Of a stretch of 6,321 bases of DNA, positions 5,470 to 6,321 are shown piece by piece. The DNA lies in NCBI GenBank assembly GCA_028291445.1, contig JAQGIA010000249.1, positions 1 to 6,321 of the forward strand, given 5' to 3'. The translations under genes and the position numbers were made by a program. The notes below the pieces were generated by a model. It saw only the letters and a program-made list of their open reading frames with translations. It did not search any database and was not told the origin of the DNA. This stretch comes from Belnapia sp. (GTDB lineage Bacteria; Pseudomonadota; Alphaproteobacteria; Acetobacterales; Acetobacteraceae). The stretch's first letter is position 1. Each line of letters starts with the position of its first letter.

Positions 5470-6321
5470 ATGGATACGCAGCAGGACATCGCCCCCCGCA
5501 GCATCCAGCGCGGCGACTACCGCCCGCCCGCCTATCTGATCGACAGCGTCGCGCTGGAATTCGACCTCGACCCGGCGGCGACCCTGGTGCGGGCGCGGCT
5601 GGCGCTGCGGCGCGCCAATCCCGGGCCGCTGCGGCTGGACGGCGTTGGGTTGTCGCTGGTGGAGGCGCTGTGGGATGGGGTGGCGCTGCCGCCCGAGCGG
5701 CTGGAATTCGGCGCCGATGGCGCGCTGACGATCCTCGGCGCGGCCGATGCGGGCGTGCTCGAGACGCTGGTGCGAATCGCGCCGGAAAAGAACACGGAGC
5801 TTTCGGGCCTCTATACCTCGGGCGCCAATTTCTACACCCAATGCGAGGCGGAGGGCTTCCGCCGCATCACCTTCTTCCCCGACCGGCCGGATGTGATGAC
5901 CCGCTTCACCGTCACCCTGCGGGCCGCCAAGGCCACGGTGCCGGTGCTGCTTTCGAACGGCAATCCGGCCGGCGCCGGCGACCTGCCGGACGGCCGCCAC
6001 TGGGCCCGCTGGGACGATCCGCATCCGAAGCCGAGCTACCTGTTCGCGCTGGTCGCCGGCGACCTGGTAGCGGTCAGCGACCGCTTCACCACGGCCAGCG
6101 GCCGCGACGTCGCATTGAACATCTGGGTGCGGCGCGGCGACGAGGCGAGCTGCGGCCATGCGATGGACAGCCTGATCCGGTCCATGCGCTGGGACGAGGA
6201 GGTCTTCGGCCTGGAATACGACCTCGACGTCTTCAACATCGCCGCCGTGTCGGATTTCAATATGGGGGCGATGGAGAACAAGGGGCTCAACGTCTTCAAC
6301 ACCAAATACGTGCTGGCGCGG
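5470..6321 (+). CDS. pepN: Aminopeptidase N, M1 family (C-terminus outside window)
   Basis: The frame is open for 284 codons to the right edge. It encodes the N-terminal beta-domain and the start of the catalytic domain of a proteobacterial-type PepN, a cytoplasmic zinc aminopeptidase that removes N-terminal residues from peptides. Diagnostic segments are RPPAYLIDSV (18-27), the PepN hallmark TQCEAEGFRRITFFPDRPDV (123-142, containing the Glu that binds the peptide N-terminus), HPKPSYLFALVAGDL (185-199) and the exopeptidase motif GAMEN (266-270) within DFNMGAMENKGLNVFNTKYVLA. The zinc-binding HEXXH lies beyond the window; E. coli PepN is about 870 residues, so roughly two thirds is missing. 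Two in-frame starts are possible. The ATG at 5458 is two bases after the upstream TGA but lacks a good ribosome-binding site. The ATG at 5470 has GGGA six bases upstream and gives the more typical N-terminus (MDTQQDIAPR), so I prefer 5470. The tight spacing suggests co-transcription and possible translational coupling with the dimethylformamidase-like gene. Confidence 0.95.
   Translation, partial: MDTQQDIAPRSIQRGDYRPPAYLIDSVALEFDLDPAATLVRARLALRRANPGPLRLDGVGLSLVEALWDGVALPPERLEFGADGALTILGAADAGVLETLVRIAPEKNTELSGLYTSGANFYTQCEAEGFRRITFFPDRPDVMTRFTVTLRAAKATVPVLLSNGNPAGAGDLPDGRHWARWDDPHPKPSYLFALVAGDLVAVSDRFTTASGRDVALNIWVRRGDEASCGHAMDSLIRSMRWDEEVFGLEYDLDVFNIAAVSDFNMGAMENKGLNVFNTKYVLAR

Noticed and set aside
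5398..6159. A minus-strand open frame of 253 codons opposite pepN.
   Set aside because: It is antisense to clear PepN hallmark segments and shows no recognisable domain of its own.

Overview
The window looks like chromosomal DNA from a high-G+C alphaproteobacterium. The base composition is strongly G/C-biased, codon third positions are almost all G or C, and the encoded proteins resemble Rhodospirillales/Acetobacteraceae relatives (Roseomonas- or Azospirillum-like). That taxonomic placement is an impression from protein style, not a search result. There are no RNA genes, insertion sequences or CRISPR arrays.

Layout: two genes lie on the minus strand on the left and two on the plus strand on the right, diverging from a 79-base gap at 3259-3337. 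On the minus strand an acyl-CoA dehydrogenase (3258 to 2092) is followed, after a 97-base inter-ORF stretch that contains two hairpins, by the first 665 codons of a large secreted, surface-type protein. That protein starts at 1996 and runs off the left edge. It opens with six exact-period 38-residue repeats, then a Calx-beta-like sandwich, one RTX-like nonapeptide motif, and a long Thr/Ser/Gly/Val-rich beta region. On the plus strand a 705-residue protein related to the large (beta) subunit of N,N-dimethylformamidase (3338-5455) is followed within 14 bases by the first 284 codons of aminopeptidase N (pepN), which runs off the right edge.

How they may work together: the dimethylformamidase-like protein and PepN are tightly spaced and probably co-transcribed, which would pair a C-N amide hydrolase with a general aminopeptidase. 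The acyl-CoA dehydrogenase and the surface protein have no obvious functional link. The hairpins between them suggest partly separate expression. The most interesting points are the homogeneous 114-bp repeat array, the 5'-leader hairpin that reaches to within three bases of the surface protein's start codon, and a dimethylformamidase-type large subunit that keeps its apparent iron ligands but has no small-subunit gene beside it.
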